DNA of 64,000 nt from PFJX01 sp964393825. Its GTDB lineage: Bacteria; Pseudomonadota; Gammaproteobacteria; Burkholderiales; Thiobacillaceae. The stretch is taken from positions 82,623 through 146,622 of the forward strand of contig CAYMUY010000003.1 in NCBI GenBank assembly GCA_964393825.1, in the 5' to 3' direction. Of the stretch, positions 17,721 through 24,512 are shown piece after piece. The translations under genes were made by a program, and so were the position numbers. The notes beneath the pieces were generated by a model. The model did no database searches. It saw only the letters and a program-made list of their open reading frames with translations, and had not been told where the DNA came from. The first letter of the stretch is position 1; each line of letters opens with the position of its first letter.

Positions 17721-17855
17721 AAGCACCTGTTCCCGGAAGGCTCAGGTGGGGGAGCGCATCAATCAGGCTGAATCAGGCGCAGACCGCGCGAAGGCCTTTT
17801 CCGGTTCCGTCGCTGGTCCGGTCTCGCCCCAGTAGGGGAGAGTTTGCGCAACTCG
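17721..17855 (-). pseudogene. degenerate duplicate of the nifS 3' end
   Basis: Positions 17721-17757 (37 bases) are identical to 44940-44976, just downstream of nifS. Beyond that, interrupted identity continues into the nifS coding end: the block GCGAAGGCCTTTTCCGGTTC and the blocks around 'cagtaggg' and 'tgcgcaact' recur, with small indels. On the reverse strand the fragment reads PYWGE and TEPEKAFA, against PYWVE and AEPEKAFA in NifS. It encodes at most the last ~25 residues and is not functional. The surrounding 17649-18012 contains nothing else I can identify. Confidence 0.75.
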
Positions 17856-18012
17856 GCGCTTCACCTCGGCGTGAATGACATTCCCATCCAGACCGAAATC
17901 GAGTTGGCGAACAGGGATACTGCACGGACGATGACGGATTTCCACTGGCATGACGATCTGGCTAATCAGAAACAGTGACGGTCAGCATGGTGGCTGCATG
18001 AGAAGTGAATCA

Positions 18013-18082
18013 GCTCAACCGTCTGCATCACCGTACTGAGCGGCATCATCGCGCAGCATCGGGATTGATGGATGGGTTGGGC
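18013..18082 (-). other. integron attC-like site (59-base element)
   Basis: Read on the reverse strand, a 70-base element begins GCCCAAC (matches RYYYAAC, 18076-18082) and ends GTTGAGC (matches GTTRRRY, 18013-18019), with an imperfect internal palindrome. The GIY-YIG gene ends inside it, giving a C-terminus NPSINPDAAR, as happens when cassette genes run into their attC. No integrase is present in the window. Confidence 0.45.
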
Positions 18083-18558
18083 CTCAAGGCGTACCGGCCG
18101 ATGATTGATGCAGCAATATCGCGGTGGACTGATGTTGACGGATGAAAATGAATTTCCGTCTGGTGCAGCGGCCACTGCCCTGCACTACGAATGAGAAACA
18201 CAACTTCCGCTTCTACAGTCTCGATGCCCAGGGACGAATGACTGTCTGGCGCGTCTTCTTGGCACCAAACGTCAATATTGGCTTCTGTGAGGTGATGTCG
18301 CCACGCGTAGCCGTAATAACCGCTCTCACCGTCCGCGTTCCACCCAAGGCGCAAGCGATTGCGAAGAGATTGCTTCGTTACCCCGACATAGATTGGTTTC
18401 TCATCAATACTCACAATGTACAGCTTCGGCTTCTTTGATGTGGCAATGCCAGAGAATCTCGCTGTGCCCTTCTGGCACTGAACCGCGAAGGACGCCGATG
18501 TAAAACTCAATTTGTATCGCTCTGGGCCGGAGATGCGCATGGGTTGAGGTCCAACCAT
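18046..18558 (-). CDS. GIY-YIG-like protein, possible integron cassette gene
   Basis: Up to 170 residues. The core KPKLYIVSIDEKPIYVGVTK (about residues 43-62) is a GIY-YIG nuclease start, followed by the conserved Arg in LRNRLR and a YGYAWRH segment. The C-terminus is encoded by an attC-like element. The first ATG is immediately followed by GTTGGAC, a GTTRRRY-type cassette boundary, so the ATG at 18535-18537 (MRISGPERYK) may be the true start. The gene's base composition is lower in GC than its neighbours, consistent with acquisition. The biological role is unknown. Confidence 0.6.
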   Translation of the reverse strand: MVGPQPMRISGPERYKLSFTSASFAVQCQKGTARFSGIATSKKPKLYIVSIDEKPIYVGVTKQSLRNRLRLGWNADGESGYYGYAWRHHLTEANIDVWCQEDAPDSHSSLGIETVEAEVVFLIRSAGQWPLHQTEIHFHPSTSVHRDIAASIIGRYALRPNPSINPDAAR

Positions 18559-18630
18559 TAGTTAGAAGGGCATGGAGACAGTCAGCGAAGCCGGTTGCTG
18601 GAGCGTCCCTCTCGTAGTGTTTGTCAGATG

Positions 18631-18658
18631 GCGCCGGCAAGAGGCCGCCGGCTTTTCC
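18631..18658. repeat. GC-rich palindromic repeat, copy 2
   Basis: Second copy of the element at 16113-16140, same orientation, with the stem GCCGGC...GCCGGC followed by TTTTCC. It lies immediately after the DUF2058 gene, which is on the other strand. Confidence 0.5.
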
Positions 18659-18661
18659 GGC

Positions 18662-19198
18662 CTACCACATCAGGTCATCCGGAATCTGATAGTCCGCGTA
18701 GGGGTCGTCCGCGTCGATCTCGGTGTGGGTCTGGTTGACCCGGACAACGAGGGAGGCGTCGCGCTCGGCGATCTTGTCGGCGATGACCCTGGGTACGAGT
18801 TCGGTGGTGCCGCTCTGGCGGACGATGACCAGACGGCCGGCGACCAGGTGCGCCTGGACTTCGGCGGAGACATAGATGTGGTCGATCTTGTTGCCGTGGG
18901 TGAAGTGGTAGGCGATGTCGCCCTTACCCTTGTTCTGGCGGTTTTGCCGCACCATCTGGGCGATCTGCGCTTCGATGGCCTTCTGGGTAGCGGCTGCGTC
19001 GCGCTGGGCGTTGAGCTCCCGGGCGCGTTCGGCTTGCTTGCGCTGCATGTCGAGCGCGGCCTGGCGCGCTTCATCGACCGTTTGCTCGCCGGTCTGGCGC
19101 GCGATCTTTTTCTGTCTGCTCTTGTCGTGGTTGGCCTGTTTGACCTTGCTCTTGTCGACCAGGCCGGCTTTCAACAATTGTTCCGCGAATGACGCCAT
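18662..19198 (-). CDS. DUF2058 family protein (YaiL-like nucleoprotein)
   Basis: A 178-residue highly charged protein beginning MASFAEQLLKAGLVDKSKVK, the characteristic DUF2058 opening. A long Lys/Arg/Gln/Ala-rich helix or coiled coil follows (about residues 20-95), then a compact C-terminal domain (AYHFTHGNKIDHIYVSAEVQ onward). The family is widespread in proteobacteria and its function is poorly known. In-frame codons upstream of 19198 run through the nifN regulatory region and read as low-complexity sequence, so the ATG at 19196-19198 is chosen. It is divergent from nifN. Confidence 0.82.
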   Translation of the reverse strand: MASFAEQLLKAGLVDKSKVKQANHDKSRQKKIARQTGEQTVDEARQAALDMQRKQAERARELNAQRDAAATQKAIEAQIAQMVRQNRQNKGKGDIAYHFTHGNKIDHIYVSAEVQAHLVAGRLVIVRQSGTTELVPRVIADKIAERDASLVVRVNQTHTEIDADDPYADYQIPDDLMW

Positions 19199-19360
19199 CC
19201 GTGCTGCTCCGAAAATGGGGGCCGCCCACCCGGAATGAGGTGCCGGCGGCGGGTAGGGCGGCAGGATAGCAAAAGTCGGGTCGGTGGAAGCGCGATCGTC
19301 GTCTTGCCGGTGGCGGGCACCCGCTCCGGATTGTCGGGCATCCCCATCCTCGCCCACGCT

Positions 19361-19376
19361 TGTCGCCTTTGCGACA
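19361..19376 (+). promoter_or_regulatory. NifA upstream activator site for nifN
   Basis: TGT-N10-ACA, set inside a longer palindrome TTGTCGC-CTTT-GCGACAA: the strongest NifA site in the window. It ends 45 bases before the -24 element. Confidence 0.8.
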
Positions 19377-19403
19377 AAGCCACACCCGGCTCACTTACTG
19401 AAA

Positions 19404-19416
19404 TATCAAGGCCTTA
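19404..19416 (+). promoter_or_regulatory. IHF-binding-site match upstream of nifN
   Basis: TATCAAGGCCTTA matches WATCAANNNNTTR at every defined position and lies between the NifA site and the sigma-54 promoter, the same order as at nifE. Confidence 0.55.
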
Positions 19417-19420
19417 CCCC

Positions 19421-19435
19421 TGGCATGCGGATTGC
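19421..19435 (+). promoter_or_regulatory. sigma-54 promoter of nifN
   Basis: TGGCAT-N5-TTGC, GG at 19422-19423 and GC at 19434-19435, ten bases apart. The transcript would start near 19447, before the ATG at 19476. Confidence 0.85.
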
Positions 19436-19475
19436 GAAGGATGGCTCATCCTCCACTCTCGTCGTTCCCGTCGCC

Positions 19476-20873
19476 ATGGCCGAGATCATCAAACGCAACA
19501 AGGCGCTTGCCGTCAGCCCGCTGAAAGTCAGCCAGCCGGTGGGCGCGTCGCTGGCTTTCCTGGGGATCGACCGGGCGGTGCCGATGCTGCATGGCTCGCA
19601 GGGCTGCACGGCTTTCGGCAAGGTGTTCTTCGTGCGCCATTTCCGCGAGCCGATTCCCCTGCAGACGACGGCGATGGATCAGGTCTCCACGGTGATGAAC
19701 GCCGATGACAACGTGATCCAGGGGCTGGCCACCCTCGCGGAGAAGAGCAGGCCGGCGTTGATCGGGCTGCCGACCACGGGGCTGTCGGAAACCCAGGGTA
19801 CGGACATCCATGGTCTGGTGCGCACCTTCCGCCAGGCGCATCCCGAATACGACGGCATTCCGGTGGTGGCGGTGAACACGCCGGATTTCACCGGTTGCCT
19901 GGAGTCGGGCTATGCGCTGGCGGTGAAGGCGATGATCGACACGCTGGTGCCTGTCGCCACGGCCGCCGCCACCCCGGCCGCCAGCAGGCGGGTCAATGTG
20001 CTGGCTGGTTCGCTGCTGACGCCGGGTGATCTCGAACACATCAAGGAACTGGTCGAGCAGTTCGGCCTGCAACCGGTGGTGCTGCCGGACATCGCGGATT
20101 CGCTCGATGGCCATCTCACCGACCAGGAGTCCAGCCCGCTGACGGTGGGGGGCACGCCGGTGGCGGCGTTCGCCACCCTGGGCGAGGCGGCGGCGACCCT
20201 GGTGATCGGCGCTTCGCTCGATGCCGCCGCCGACCTGCTCAAGACGCGCACCGGCGTGCCTGATTACCGCTTTCCCACGCTGATGGGACTGGAGGCGGTG
20301 GATGCCTTCGTCGACGCCCTGGCCCGGATCAGCGGCCGGCCGGTGCCGCCGAGGATCGAGCGCCAGCGCGCGCAGTTGCAGGACGCGATGGTGGACACCC
20401 ATTTCATGCTCGGCTTCGCTCGTGTGGCCATCGCCGCCGATCCCGACCTGCTTTACGCCCTGGCGCATCTGGTCACCGGCATGGGCTGCGAGGTCAGCGC
20501 CGCCGTGTCGCCCGCGAAAGCGCTGATCCTGGACAAGGTGCCCGCGGCGCAGGTGAAACTGGGCGATCTGGAAGACCTGGAACAGGCCGCGCGCGAGCAG
20601 GGGGCCGATCTGCTCATCTGCAATTCCCACGCCGTCGAGACCGCGCGCCGCCTGGGCGTGCCCCTGCTGCGCGCCGGTTTCCCGCAATACGACCTGATCG
20701 GCGGCTACCAGAAGTCGTGGGTCGGTTATCGCGGCACCCGCCAGGCCCTGTTCGATCTCGCCAATCTGTTGGTCGAGCACGGCCACCATGAGGTGCCGGC
20801 GTACCGCTCGATCTACGCCAGCCGCCCGGGGGAAACGGATCATGCGACACCTGAAGCTCGTCCACTCCACTGA
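19476..20873 (+). CDS. nifN: nitrogenase FeMo-cofactor scaffold protein NifN
   Basis: About 465 residues, homologous to nitrogenase beta subunits and partner of NifE in the cofactor-assembly tetramer. Landmarks are KALAVSPLKVSQPVGASLAF at the start, MLHGSQGCTAFGKVFFVRHF (about 40-59, conserved Cys) and VNTPDFTGCLESGYA near 150. The start at 19476 is fixed by the promoter: earlier in-frame codons lie upstream of the predicted transcript start. There is no Shine-Dalgarno sequence; the leader carries TCCTCCACTC, also found in the nifV leader. nifX overlaps its 3' end. Confidence 0.95.
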   Translation: MAEIIKRNKALAVSPLKVSQPVGASLAFLGIDRAVPMLHGSQGCTAFGKVFFVRHFREPIPLQTTAMDQVSTVMNADDNVIQGLATLAEKSRPALIGLPTTGLSETQGTDIHGLVRTFRQAHPEYDGIPVVAVNTPDFTGCLESGYALAVKAMIDTLVPVATAAATPAASRRVNVLAGSLLTPGDLEHIKELVEQFGLQPVVLPDIADSLDGHLTDQESSPLTVGGTPVAAFATLGEAAATLVIGASLDAAADLLKTRTGVPDYRFPTLMGLEAVDAFVDALARISGRPVPPRIERQRAQLQDAMVDTHFMLGFARVAIAADPDLLYALAHLVTGMGCEVSAAVSPAKALILDKVPAAQVKLGDLEDLEQAAREQGADLLICNSHAVETARRLGVPLLRAGFPQYDLIGGYQKSWVGYRGTRQALFDLANLLVEHGHHEVPAYRSIYASRPGETDHATPEARPLH

Positions 20874-21309
20874 CAGGGGGCCAGCCATGCGCGTGAAGAT
20901 CGCCTTCGCCAGTTCCGACCGCCGCCTGGTGGATCAGCACTTCGGCGCCGCCGAAGCCTTCTGCCTGTATGAATTCGCCGAGGATGACGCCCGTCTGGTG
21001 GAAGTGGCCGAATTCCATGACAGCGATACCGCGATGGACGGCCACGAGGGCAAGCTGGCAAGCAAGATCGCCTTGCTCGAAGGCTGCGTCGCGGTCTATT
21101 GCAACGCGGTCGGCGCCTCCGCGATCAAGCAATTGCTCGCCGCCGGTATCCAGCCGATGAAGGTCGATGAAGGCGCGCAGATCGACGAATTGCTCTGTGG
21201 CCTCAACCAGAGCCTCAAGGACAGCCCGCCGCCATGGCTTGCGAAGCATCGCCAGCCCAGGGACGCGGATCGCTTTGCCGCGATGGAAGCCGAGGGGTGG
21301 TCGGAATGA
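20842..21309 (+). CDS. nifX: NifX, FeMo-cofactor precursor carrier
   Basis: 155 residues. The opening MRHLKLVHS is the usual NifX N-terminus, followed by the dinitrogenase iron-molybdenum cofactor-binding fold (VKIAFASSDRRLVDQHFGAA, then FHDSDTAMDGHEGKLASKIA and the conserved Cys region). NifX binds NifB-co and the VK-cluster and passes them between NifB, NifEN and later steps. It overlaps the end of nifN by 32 bases; an alternative ATG at 20887 avoids the overlap but removes the conserved start. Its own stop overlaps the next start (ATGA). Confidence 0.92.
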   Translation: MRHLKLVHSTDRGPAMRVKIAFASSDRRLVDQHFGAAEAFCLYEFAEDDARLVEVAEFHDSDTAMDGHEGKLASKIALLEGCVAVYCNAVGASAIKQLLAAGIQPMKVDEGAQIDELLCGLNQSLKDSPPPWLAKHRQPRDADRFAAMEAEGWSE

Positions 21310-21728
21310 TCGAAGCCCGCGTCCGCGTCATCTCCACCAGCGAGGGCATGGCCTGGGTCACGTCCAGCGAGTCCTCCGGCTGCGCCGCCTGCCAGACCCA
21401 GGAGGGCTGCGCCATCTCCGGTCTCGGCAAATACCTCTCCCGCCGCCGCGGCGCGCTGGCGATCGCGCATCGCGGCGCGCAAGTGGGCGAGGAATTGCTG
21501 GTCTGCGTCGATGAAAGCGAACTCCTGCGCGCCGGCGCCTTGGCCTATCTCCTACCGGCCCTGCTCGCCGTGATCGGCGCCGCCCTGGCCGACGCGACCG
21601 GCGCCGGCAACCTGGCGGCGGTGATCGCCGCCGTCATCGGTTTTCTCGCCGGCCTGCTTGTCGCCCGCGTCCTGGCGCCGGCGCCGCGCATCGAAGCCCA
21701 AACCCTTCCCACCCCACCTATCCGATAA
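21306..21728 (+). CDS. RseC/MucC-family membrane protein (SoxR-reducing system type)
   Basis: 140 residues: a cytoplasmic N-terminal domain with a Cys cluster (SSGCAACQTQEGCAIS, about residues 25-40), then two transmembrane helices (about 80-97 and 104-124). This is the RseC/MucC architecture. In nif clusters such proteins usually accompany rnf genes, whose complex drives ferredoxin or flavodoxin reduction. No rnf gene lies in the window. The start overlaps the nifX stop, so it belongs to the nifN operon; a redox role in nitrogen fixation is inferred from that. Confidence 0.8.
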   Translation: MIEARVRVISTSEGMAWVTSSESSGCAACQTQEGCAISGLGKYLSRRRGALAIAHRGAQVGEELLVCVDESELLRAGALAYLLPALLAVIGAALADATGAGNLAAVIAAVIGFLAGLLVARVLAPAPRIEAQTLPTPPIR

Positions 21729-21744
21729 CCCCCTGGAGAATCTC

Positions 21745-22206
21745 ATGAGCGAAACCCTGGAACGCGACCCCGTGATGGAAACCGATTTCATCAAGGAGAT
21801 GGTCAAGCAGATGCGCGCCCTGGACAGCTACGGCAGCTACGATGGCTGGACCGTGGAGCGCATCCTCGAACCCTACATCGTCACCAAGGAAATGCGCCGC
21901 CAGATTCCGGTGATCGGTGACCCCGACGAGCAGACCCTGGCGCGGGTGAAGGCGTTCTACAACGGCATCGCGGTGCTGATCGAGAAGGAATGCTGCCTGA
22001 TGGCCGTGCCCATGGTCAACATCACCCACGAAGGCTTCGGCCGCGCGCTGATCACCGTCGGCAAGCTGGTGGTGATGGACCGCACCGTGCGCGACATCCA
22101 TCGTTATGGCTACGACAGCTTTTCCAAAATGAAGGACGAGGCGGACAAATACCTGTCCGTGGCCCTGGAAATCATCGGCAAGTACCCGGAAGTGGCCGGG
22201 CTGTGA
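21745..22206 (+). CDS. NifX-associated nitrogen fixation protein (DUF269)
   Basis: 153 residues matching the DUF269 family that follows nifX in most nif clusters. Recognisable segments are FIKEMVKQMRALDSYGSYD, WTVERILEPYIVTKEMRRQI and IGDPDEQTLARVKAFYNGIA. A CC pair occurs in the middle (EKECCLM). The biochemical role is not established; the genetic association with NifX suggests cofactor assembly. GGAG precedes the start, 16 bases after the RseC-like gene. Confidence 0.9.
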   Translation: MSETLERDPVMETDFIKEMVKQMRALDSYGSYDGWTVERILEPYIVTKEMRRQIPVIGDPDEQTLARVKAFYNGIAVLIEKECCLMAVPMVNITHEGFGRALITVGKLVVMDRTVRDIHRYGYDSFSKMKDEADKYLSVALEIIGKYPEVAGL

Positions 22207-22230
22207 CAGCTGCCACCGTGGAGCGCTCCC

Positions 22231-22440
22231 ATGACTGAAGATGAACTGAAAGCTCTCGACCGCGAGGTCAAGAAACTCAAGCGCCAGGCCAGCGAATGGG
22301 CTTCCCAGTTGCACGACCTGGTGGAAGACAAACTCCCCGCCGGCTACCTGGAGATCCCGGGTATCGCCCAATCCACTTATGACGCCTGCCAGGCCTGGGC
22401 TGAAGCCAACGCCCGCCTGGTGGCTGCCCAGAAAGGTTGA
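22231..22440 (+). CDS. CCE_0567-family small nif metalloprotein (DUF683)
   Basis: 69 residues, an antiparallel helical hairpin: DELKALDREVKKLKRQASEW then a second helix after LEIPGIAQSTYDACQAW. Members of this family sit between the DUF269 gene and fdxB in nif operons and are thought to bind a metal; the exact function is unknown. The position here is exactly the usual one. Confidence 0.88.
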   Translation: MTEDELKALDREVKKLKRQASEWASQLHDLVEDKLPAGYLEIPGIAQSTYDACQAWAEANARLVAAQKG

Positions 22441-22442
22441 TC

Positions 22443-22733
22443 ATGGAAGCCTATACCGCGCTGACCCGGGGCGGCCTGCCCTACACCCCCACCTTCGTGG
22501 TGGCGCTCGACCAGAAGACCTGCATCGGTTGCGGCCGCTGCTACAAGGTCTGTCCGCGCGACGTGTTCGAGCTGGTGGAACGCGACGAGGACGAACTGGA
22601 CGAGGATCTCGATGACGACCAGATGAGCGTGATGTCGCTGAAGAACATGCTCGACTGCATCGGTTGCGGCTCCTGCGCCCGCGTCTGCCCGAAAGGCTGT
22701 CATACCCACGAGGCGCTGCCCGTCGCCGCCTGA
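22443..22733 (+). CDS. fdxB: nif-specific ferredoxin III (2[4Fe-4S])
   Basis: 96 residues with two 4Fe-4S motifs, CIGCGRCYKVCP (near residue 25) and CIGCGSCARVCP (near 77), separated by an acidic stretch (EDELDEDLDDDQ) typical of the nif-specific ferredoxin III. Proposed to give electrons to nitrogenase or to cofactor assembly. The ATG at 22443 is preferred over the TTG at 22437, which overlaps the preceding stop; AAAGG precedes it. Confidence 0.92.
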   Translation: MEAYTALTRGGLPYTPTFVVALDQKTCIGCGRCYKVCPRDVFELVERDEDELDEDLDDDQMSVMSLKNMLDCIGCGSCARVCPKGCHTHEALPVAA

Positions 22734-22758
22734 CCAACCCCTCAAAACCGGATCGATC

Positions 22759-23082
22759 ATGCCCCGTCCCGCCAAACACGTATTCATCTGCAACCAAGCC
22801 CGTCCTCCCGGCCACCCGCGCGGTTCCTGCGCCGAAAAAGGCTGCCGCGAGGTCATGGACGAATTTCTCTACCAGTTCCAGCAGCGCCAATGCTTCGACA
22901 AGGTCGCGATCACCGCGACCGGCTGCATCGGCCCCTGCAGCACCGGCACCAATGTCCTGGTCTACCCGGAAGGCATCATGTATGGCGGTGTCAGGAAGGA
23001 AGACGTCAACGCCATCTTCGACGAGCATCTGCTCGGAGATCAGCCGGTCGAGCGCCTGAAGGTGCCCGCCGACCTCTGGTAA
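22759..23082 (+). CDS. thioredoxin-like [2Fe-2S] ferredoxin (Shethna FeSI type)
   Basis: 107 residues with the thioredoxin-like 2Fe-2S layout: HVFICNQARPPGHPRGSC (first Cys ligands near residues 11 and 24), then TGCIGPCSTGTNVLVYPEG with the remaining ligands (near 56 and 60). It resembles Azotobacter vinelandii Shethna protein I along its whole length. These proteins are linked to nif clusters, but their partner is unclear. Its stop codon overlaps the next start by one base. Confidence 0.88.
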   Translation: MPRPAKHVFICNQARPPGHPRGSCAEKGCREVMDEFLYQFQQRQCFDKVAITATGCIGPCSTGTNVLVYPEGIMYGGVRKEDVNAIFDEHLLGDQPVERLKVPADLW

Positions 23083-23441
23083 TGGCGCACAGCGTGTTGC
23101 CCGACGAGCTGGTCGAGCTTGGCGTCAAGCTCTGCCTGGTGCTGGCCGAAGAGGCCCGCCGCTATGCGCCGGAGAAGGCCCCACCGATCCACCTGGACGA
23201 GGCCGAGTTCACCCGCGTGATCGACCCGGCCAACGGCCTGGCCGGTTACGAAGGGGTCTGGCGCGACGCCCGCGCCCAGAAGCGCGGCAGCCTGACCCTC
23301 AACAGCGACGGCAGCTATTGCGGCGAATTCGACCTGCTGGTCCTGCACCCGAGCAAGCCGCGCTGGTTCGTCGAGGCCGTCACCGTCTGGGGACGCGACG
23401 GCGTGGTGAAGGCGGAACCGCGACTGCTGGCGGCGGTATGA
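23082..23441 (+). CDS. unrecognised nif-operon protein (119 aa)
   Basis: 119 residues starting MAHSVLPDELVELGVK. I do not recognise the family. The sequence is soluble, with no signal peptide, no membrane segment and only two Cys, so it is unlikely to bind a cluster alone. A mid-sequence NSDGSYCGEFDLLVLHPSKP looks like a beta hairpin. It overlaps the preceding ferredoxin gene by one base and the following gene by four, so it is translated with the nif operon; a role in nitrogen fixation is inferred only from this coupling. Confidence 0.75.
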   Translation: MAHSVLPDELVELGVKLCLVLAEEARRYAPEKAPPIHLDEAEFTRVIDPANGLAGYEGVWRDARAQKRGSLTLNSDGSYCGEFDLLVLHPSKPRWFVEAVTVWGRDGVVKAEPRLLAAV

Positions 23442-23875
23442 CGAACAACAGGGCGGCATTCCCCGATGACATGCGCCTGCTGCTGGCGCACAAGCAGAAG
23501 ACCAGCGCGCGCGTGCGATTCCTGCGTTTTTCGCACGGACTCACCGCGTTCCAGGCCCTGCCGACCCTGTCGACGGCGCTCGACGAGATGCCGCCCAGCA
23601 CGGTCGAGATGCATCCGGGGGTCTACTTGCGCGCCGCCGAGCAGACCCTCGGGCTCGACCCTGGCGGCCTCGCCCTGGAAGCGGAATTCAACGCCGGTGT
23701 CGACACGCCGGAGGGGCTGGTGCGGGTGCGCCTGGCCACCTTCACGAGCATCGACCCACCCTTCGACATGGCCGAAGCCCTGGGTGGACGTTTCATCGCC
23801 ATCACGGAAGCGCGCGGAATCAGCCCGGCTGAACTGGAACTGCTGCGCCAGGCTTACACCGTGCTGATGGGCTGA
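23438..23875 (+). CDS. unrecognised nif-operon protein (145 aa)
   Basis: 145 residues starting MTNNRAAFPDDMRLLL, four bases overlapping the previous gene. No family recognised. It lacks Cys and His-rich motifs, is soluble, and looks alpha/beta (RVRFLRFSHGLTAFQAL; LVRVRLATFTSIDPPFDMAE). Genes of this size lie between the ferredoxins and the NifZ-like gene in some nif clusters, but I cannot name a function. Confidence 0.72.
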   Translation: MTNNRAAFPDDMRLLLAHKQKTSARVRFLRFSHGLTAFQALPTLSTALDEMPPSTVEMHPGVYLRAAEQTLGLDPGGLALEAEFNAGVDTPEGLVRVRLATFTSIDPPFDMAEALGGRFIAITEARGISPAELELLRQAYTVLMG

Positions 23876-23919
23876 GCCCCTGCCATCCTTTTTCCCCGCA
23901 AGCCATCACGGAGCACGTT

Positions 23920-24192
23920 ATGAATCCATTCAATCCGGGTGATCTGGTCTTCGCCAGCGTCGATCTTTATAACGACCCGATGGAAGACAGCGGCGAGAGC
24001 GCCATTCCGGGCATCGCCGCGAACGAACTCCTTGCCGCCGCCGGTGCCCGTGGTGTCGTGGTCAACGCCGGACATGTCGAGGCCGATCCGAAACAGGCTA
24101 TCTATCTGGTCCGCTTCGAAACCGCCGTCGGTGGCACCCTGGGCGAGCCGATCGGCTGCCTGGCCGAGGAACTCTGCCAGGACGTTGCCTAG
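23920..24192 (+). CDS. NifZ-family small protein
   Basis: 90 residues: FNPGDLVFASVDLYNDPMED, then GARGVVVNAGHVEADPKQAI and YLVRF, then IGCLAEEL. The G-x-VVVNAGHVE and LVRF blocks are the compact beta-barrel pattern of the NifZ family, in its short form. A second, longer NifZ is encoded at 27557-28027. NifZ helps mature the second P-cluster pair of the MoFe protein. It is the last gene of the nifN transcript before the nifV promoter. Confidence 0.72.
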   Translation: MNPFNPGDLVFASVDLYNDPMEDSGESAIPGIAANELLAAAGARGVVVNAGHVEADPKQAIYLVRFETAVGGTLGEPIGCLAEELCQDVA

Positions 24193-24353
24193 CAACCTGC
24201 CGGGTTCATTTCCCCACGCGCAGCGCATTCCGGCTGGCACCTGAATGCGCTGCCGCGCGCTTTGCGCGTCGCCTTGATGCGCGCCACCACGGTGCCCGCG
24301 AAGGTCACGGGCCATGCCTCCCGGCACCGCGCCCTTCCAAAATCGGACGCCTT

Positions 24354-24369
24354 TGTAGCAAATCCAACC
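24354..24369 (+). promoter_or_regulatory. degenerate NifA site upstream of nifV
   Basis: TGT-N10-ACC: one base short of consensus, about 94 bases upstream of the -24 element. No exact TGT-N10-ACA was found between the NifZ-like gene and nifV. The rest of this 320-base gap holds only the promoter and a TTGATA half-match to an IHF site at 24431-24436. Confidence 0.35.
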
Positions 24370-24462
24370 ATGGCCGCGCGAACGTGCTGTTGTCGACGTG
24401 GGTTGGGCGCGTAAACACGGGGCCTGTCCTTTGATATCAGTGGGATAGGTGCGTTGCGCGGG

Positions 24463-24477
24463 TGGCATGAGGCTTGC
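24463..24477 (+). promoter_or_regulatory. sigma-54 promoter of nifV
   Basis: TGGCAT-N5-TTGC with GG at 24464-24465 and GC at 24476-24477. Transcription near 24489 excludes the in-frame ATG at 24474 and supports 24513. Confidence 0.85.
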
Positions 24478-24512
24478 GAAAGATCGCTTGTCCTCCACTC
24501 CGACCCACCACC

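Noticed and set aside
24474..24512. NifV start at ATG 24474
   Set aside because: It overlaps the -12 element of the sigma-54 promoter, so it cannot be in the mRNA; 24513 matches the family start.
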